DNA of 64,000 nucleotides from positions 62,001 through 126,000 of the forward strand of contig JACKOV010000003.1 of assembly GCA_024234075.1 (NCBI GenBank), in the 5' to 3' direction. Shown piece by piece: positions 60,550-64,000 of this stretch. Position numbers and translations under genes: made by a program. Position 1 is the first letter of the stretch, and each line of letters begins with the position of its first letter. Under the pieces are notes generated by a model. The model searched no databases. It was not told the origin of the DNA and worked only from the letters and a program-made list of their open reading frames with translations. Origin of the DNA: Nevskiaceae bacterium (GTDB taxonomy: Bacteria; Pseudomonadota; Gammaproteobacteria; Steroidobacterales; Steroidobacteraceae).

Positions 60550-63500
60550 TAGCAGGGCCGTGGCCTCGGCCAACACGGCATCGAAATTCGCTTCATCACT
60601 GCGCTGGGCAAAACTCGCGCCGACCAGACGCATCGCCAAGCCATGGCACGTCAATACGGTTACCCGACGGGCATCGTCACCGATGAGATCAGTCAGACGC
60701 CGACGAATCTCCAAGGCTGCGTGGCGGTTGTAGGCAAGAGCGAGTACCGCGTGGGGATTCTCGCGACGAATACGGACCAGATAGGCAATGCGATGGACCA
60801 GCACCCGGGTCTTGCCGGATCCTGGCCCTGCCAGCACCAGCACGTTTGTATTCTCTCGATCATCGGCGACGATGCTGCGCTGATGCGGGCGGGCCATCGT
60901 TTCGACGATGGTGTCCCAGGACTGCGGAGTGGTTTGCCGAGTCAGCTCACTCTCCCGCCCAGGTAACCACCGCCGACAAAACTCCTCACGCGGCAGCCGA
61001 AAGTAATCCATTGCCAGGTTCAGTGCCTCAGCCATTTTCTTGACGCCTCGTTCGGCGTACTCGGCCATGATGTGAATCTGACGCGTCAGCTCGTCATAGT
61101 GCATTGCCAACGGCTGGAAATTGCTCTTTTCGAACTGCAGTTTCCAGTTGCTCTCCAGAGTCAGGGTCATGGTCGAGCGGAAGATCGCCAACCCTTTGTT
61201 CAATCGCAGCACTTCCTGTTCGTGGAGCCAGAGCAGCGCACGATCAATCAGTTTGCGAAGATCAAGTGTGCTGCCAACCAGCAACGCGTCTCCTGCCACA
61301 CTATGGGTGAGTTCGCCCAGAGTGGTCTCAGCAAGCTGATCAACGCCGCGCGCCCCTTTGGGCAGACTTGCAATCCAGTGGTCCAGCAGCCGACCTGCCG
61401 CCGTTCTCCGACGCTCGGCGATCCCCTCTACAGAGCTCCATGGACGATTAAGCTTGATATAGATTGTTTCCTGATCATGGCCACGCTTCAGGGTCAGACT
61501 GCCTCGGCCGTCTGGTCCATCGCGACCGTCACCAGCCAGCCCAGCGATGATCTGGCGCAGCCGCTGAGGCAGCGCAGAATGTCCTTCGTCCTTCAGACGC
61601 TGAGAAAGCAGGCGAAGGCGCAGTGGCGACCCTTCGCCAACTTCAACGTCAGGCGCCTCTTCGCGTAGCGTTGCAATGACTGCACACTCAAGGGCGACCG
61701 CCTCCTCAAACCGCTTCCTCGAAGACCGTTCCACGCCAACGTGGACATATGCGGTCATTGCCAAGTCGTTGCTGGCAATTCCGAGGCGGTCGAGCAGATA
61801 CAGCGCCTCCCGCAGGCCGTCGGCGTTGAATCCGGTGCTGGCCATCAACTCGTCCGTCGACAGGCCCTCATCAGCCGCGGCGGACAGCAGGATTTGGATC
61901 AGATCGAGGTATCGCTTGCGATTCGCAATGGCGATACCCGACAGCTTCTGCTCAGCCTCAGCGAGACTCTTTACCCTCAACGCCGACGGAAAAATCTGCA
62001 CTGTGTTCTCTTCCCGCCGCACCAACCCAGCCTCTTCGAGCCAGGCGATGGCCGTGCGCACACGAGTGTCATCGGTCGCGATGTCTCGCTTGAACTTGCC
62101 TTCGTCATCCTCATCGAGGATCTCGCCGCTGGTCGCAACCAGCGCCTGGCTGCGATCCTTCTTTCGCTGCAGCTGCCTCAACGCCCTCAGAACGCTCTGA
62201 ATGTCGCGCTGCGACAAGCGGGACGCGGCCGACATACTATGCTGGCGCTCGACATCTTCTGACGCGTAGAGCAGAACGCATCGCGCTTGGGCACGGTCGC
62301 GTCCCGCACGCCCGGCTTCTTGCAGATAGTTCTCCAGCGAGCCTGGGATGTCCGCATGCACGACCAGCCGCACATCCGGCTTGTCGATACCCATGCCAAA
62401 CGCATTTGTCGCAGCGATGACTCGAATCGTGCCGGCAATGAACGCCTTCTGCGTTTCCTTCTTGGTTTCTGGGAGCAACTTCGCATGATAGGGGGCGGCG
62501 GCCAGCCCCTTCTCGCGCAAGAATTCGGCAAGGTCTTCGGTTTGCTTGCGAGTCGCACAGTAGGCAATTGCACCACCGGACATCTCGACCGGAAGTTCCC
62601 GCTTGATCAACATGTAGACCATGGAGAATTTTTCACTCGGTGACGTCTCGATGACGTCGAACTCGAGGTTGTCTCGCTTTGAACCCCCATCAAATACCCG
62701 CAATTCCACGCCAAGCGTTTCGCGGAAATGGCCAACGATGTCAGCGACCACTTCGGGCTTGGCGGTTGCCGTCAGGCATTGAATTAGCGGCAACTCGCCG
62801 CCCTGGCTGGCGTTCGCGTTCTCGCGGATGAACCTGGCGACGTAGCGATAGTCAGGCCGGAAGTCCTGTCCCCATTTGGAAAGGCAGTGCGCTTCGTCGA
62901 AGATCCACGCACCGATCTCGCGCTGCGCGAGCACTTTGCGCACACTCTTGTTACGCAGCTGCTCCGGCGCAATGAGCAAGATGCCGACGTCACCAAGCCG
63001 CACTCGGTCCAGCACATCCGCCCGCTCGGGCATCGACAGCAAGCCATTGATGGCTGCGCAGGATTCTATGCCGCGCTCTCTCAGGGCTTTCACCTGGTCT
63101 TCCATCAACGCGACCAGGGGCGAAATTACGACGGACAGCGCGCCGGTCCGAACAAATCGCGAAAGCGCAGGTACTTGGTAGCACAAGGACTTCCCGGTAC
63201 CCGTGGGAAGAATGCCCAGCGCGTGCTTGCCGCGCATTGCGGCCTCGACAATAATCTTCTGCAACGGCTGGCCACTTTTTGCGTCTTTCGGTTCCGGCCG
63301 GAAGGCGTAGGTCTGACCAAACCAGTGTTGAAGCTGGCTTAGCGCATCGTGCTCCCGCCGACACCATCCACAGCCGTCCTTGCCACAAGGCACATCGCGC
63401 AGAGATCGGACCATTCTTCCGGCGTCGGGAAACTGGTGGCGCACCCACGGAGGCATCACTGAGTTGCCCCCGGCCACCGACAGCCATGCAAGCGCGTAGG

Positions 63501-64000
63501 CCATAGCCCAGCCCACCGTTCCAGCCTCGGCGGCCACCTCTTCGATCAGGCTAGCGCTCGATACGCGACAGGCAACACCATCCAACAATCGAGCAATGGC
63601 AGCCCTGGCTTCGGCTTCGCTTGGGGCGCTTGCCCGCCGCACCACCATGAAGAACCGATTTAGCCCGGAGACCTTGCCATCTCGGGTGGTCAGCCAATGC
63701 CAGGCGAGCAGCAGATCCGGCGAGGATTCCCGCATCGCCTTGAGAGCAGCTTCCTGGTCAAGAAAAACGCGAAGCACCAGCTCGGAATCGAGCAATGGAT
63801 CGTTGCGTCGATTTCCGAGTAGCTGCCCATCGTGATAATGCTTGACCAGATGGTGGTATGGATTGCGCGGGAATGCCAAAGGGTTGAGGCGCAGCGTGTC
63901 GACCGCTGGCTTTTCAAGCAGGCGCAAGTTCGGGTCGGCCGCGCGCAATTGCGGCAAGTCGAATGAGATCAGGTTATGGCCAATTACAAAGGCCGCGCTG
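60547..64000 (-). CDS. Exonuclease-RecQ-UvrD fusion helicase, 5' part (runs off the window)
   Basis: At least 1150 codons; the start lies beyond 64000. The first visible part ends a DEDD 3'-5' exonuclease domain (VIGHNLISFDLPQL, later NDPLLDSELVLRVFLDQ). The RecQ helicase follows: LPTGTGKSLCYQVPALS, then FDEAHCLSKWGQDFRPDYRY, IQCLTATAK and QEAGRAGRDRAQAR. A middle region with winged-helix features leads to a UvrD N-terminal part with Walker A VLVLAGPGSGKTRVLVHRIA, then NPHAVLALAYNRHAALEIRR. The protein stops at EATALL because of the TAA. Large RecQ-UvrD fusions are known from bacterial islands; the role here may be DNA repair or defence. The RecQ part could still work alone. Confidence 0.85.
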   Translation of the reverse strand, partial: SAAFVIGHNLISFDLPQLRAADPNLRLLEKPAVDTLRLNPLAFPRNPYHHLVKHYHDGQLLGNRRNDPLLDSELVLRVFLDQEAALKAMRESSPDLLLAWHWLTTRDGKVSGLNRFFMVVRRASAPSEAEARAAIARLLDGVACRVSSASLIEEVAAEAGTVGWAMAYALAWLSVAGGNSVMPPWVRHQFPDAGRMVRSLRDVPCGKDGCGWCRREHDALSQLQHWFGQTYAFRPEPKDAKSGQPLQKIIVEAAMRGKHALGILPTGTGKSLCYQVPALSRFVRTGALSVVISPLVALMEDQVKALRERGIESCAAINGLLSMPERADVLDRVRLGDVGILLIAPEQLRNKSVRKVLAQREIGAWIFDEAHCLSKWGQDFRPDYRYVARFIRENANASQGGELPLIQCLTATAKPEVVADIVGHFRETLGVELRVFDGGSKRDNLEFDVIETSPSEKFSMVYMLIKRELPVEMSGGAIAYCATRKQTEDLAEFLREKGLAAAPYHAKLLPETKKETQKAFIAGTIRVIAATNAFGMGIDKPDVRLVVHADIPGSLENYLQEAGRAGRDRAQARCVLLYASEDVERQHSMSAASRLSQRDIQSVLRALRQLQRKKDRSQALVATSGEILDEDDEGKFKRDIATDDTRVRTAIAWLEEAGLVRREENTVQIFPSALRVKSLAEAEQKLSGIAIANRKRYLDLIQILLSAAADEGLSTDELMASTGFNADGLREALYLLDRLGIASNDLAMTAYVHVGVERSSRKRFEEAVALECAVIATLREEAPDVEVGEGSPLRLRLLSQRLKDEGHSALPQRLRQIIAGLAGDGRDGPDGRGSLTLKRGHDQETIYIKLNRPWSSVEGIAERRRTAAGRLLDHWIASLPKGARGVDQLAETTLGELTHSVAGDALLVGSTLDLRKLIDRALLWLHEQEVLRLNKGLAIFRSTMTLTLESNWKLQFEKSNFQPLAMHYDELTRQIHIMAEYAERGVKKMAEALNLAMDYFRLPREEFCRRWLPGRESELTRQTTPQSWDTIVETMARPHQRSIVADDRENTNVLVLAGPGSGKTRVLVHRIAYLVRIRRENPHAVLALAYNRHAALEIRRRLTDLIGDDARRVTVLTCHGLAMRLVGASFAQRSDEANFDAVLAEATALL

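Noticed and set aside
28912..64000. A second copy of the tRNA-Phe 3' end as right attachment site
   Set aside because: I looked for the T-arm and acceptor sequence in the intergenic regions up to the window end and did not find it.

Overview
The window looks like chromosomal DNA from a high-GC gammaproteobacterium. Housekeeping genes support this: a mutY-yggX pair, a Uup-type ABC-F ATPase, RhlE, YciH, an AttH-type lipocalin with its ABC transporter, and a tRNA-Phe of gammaproteobacterial type. A genus cannot be assigned from the sequence alone; a Nevskiales- or Xanthomonadales-like lineage is only a guess. No rRNA, CRISPR array, phage gene or integrase was seen.

Positions 1-28.9 kb read as ordinary core genome. 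In order: a DUF3187 outer-membrane protein, a two-gene beta-oxidation operon (multifunctional FadJ-like protein plus thiolase), a small decayed IS5-family remnant, a secreted amidohydrolase, an OmpA-family protein, a truncated haemoglobin, an HDOD protein divergent from Uup, a DUF3297 protein, an ABC ATPase / FtsX permease / AttH-lipocalin operon, RhlE, YciH, a flavin monooxygenase, a membrane protein, a YcbB-type L,D-transpeptidase, a methyltransferase, a LuxR-type response regulator, and AsmA-MutY-YggX. An orphan BrnA-like antitoxin and a VOC dioxygenase-like protein follow. Two convergent pairs (DUF3297/AttH and RhlE/YciH) have coding sequences that overlap tail to tail.

After tRNA-Phe (28836-28911) and its terminator the content becomes accessory. 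First comes a type I restriction-modification operon on the minus strand: a small HTH protein, HsdM, HsdS, a YhcG/DUF1016 PD-(D/E)XK nuclease, HsdR, and a broken COG2958-type gene. Then an AraC-family regulator lies divergent from a very unusual array. Seventeen co-directional, mostly touching genes (39675-54904) encode eight aldo/keto reductases, two zinc alcohol dehydrogenases, an SDR, a RibD/DHFR-like reductase, a cupin, a carboxymuconolactone decarboxylase homologue, two DUF2255 genes (one decayed) and an MFS transporter. A second unit (SDR, MFS, metallo-hydrolase lipoprotein; 55223-58325) follows behind a perfect 16-bp palindrome. Several of the reductases carry twin-arginine or Sec-like signals. 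The best reading is an AraC-controlled island that reduces and exports reactive carbonyls or electrophiles, partly in the periplasm; the substrate is not visible from sequence.

The right end holds a fragment of a YegP/DUF1508 gene and a large exonuclease-RecQ-UvrD fusion gene that runs out of the window. Its UvrD ATPase is cut by a single in-frame TAA between the Walker A and Walker B halves.
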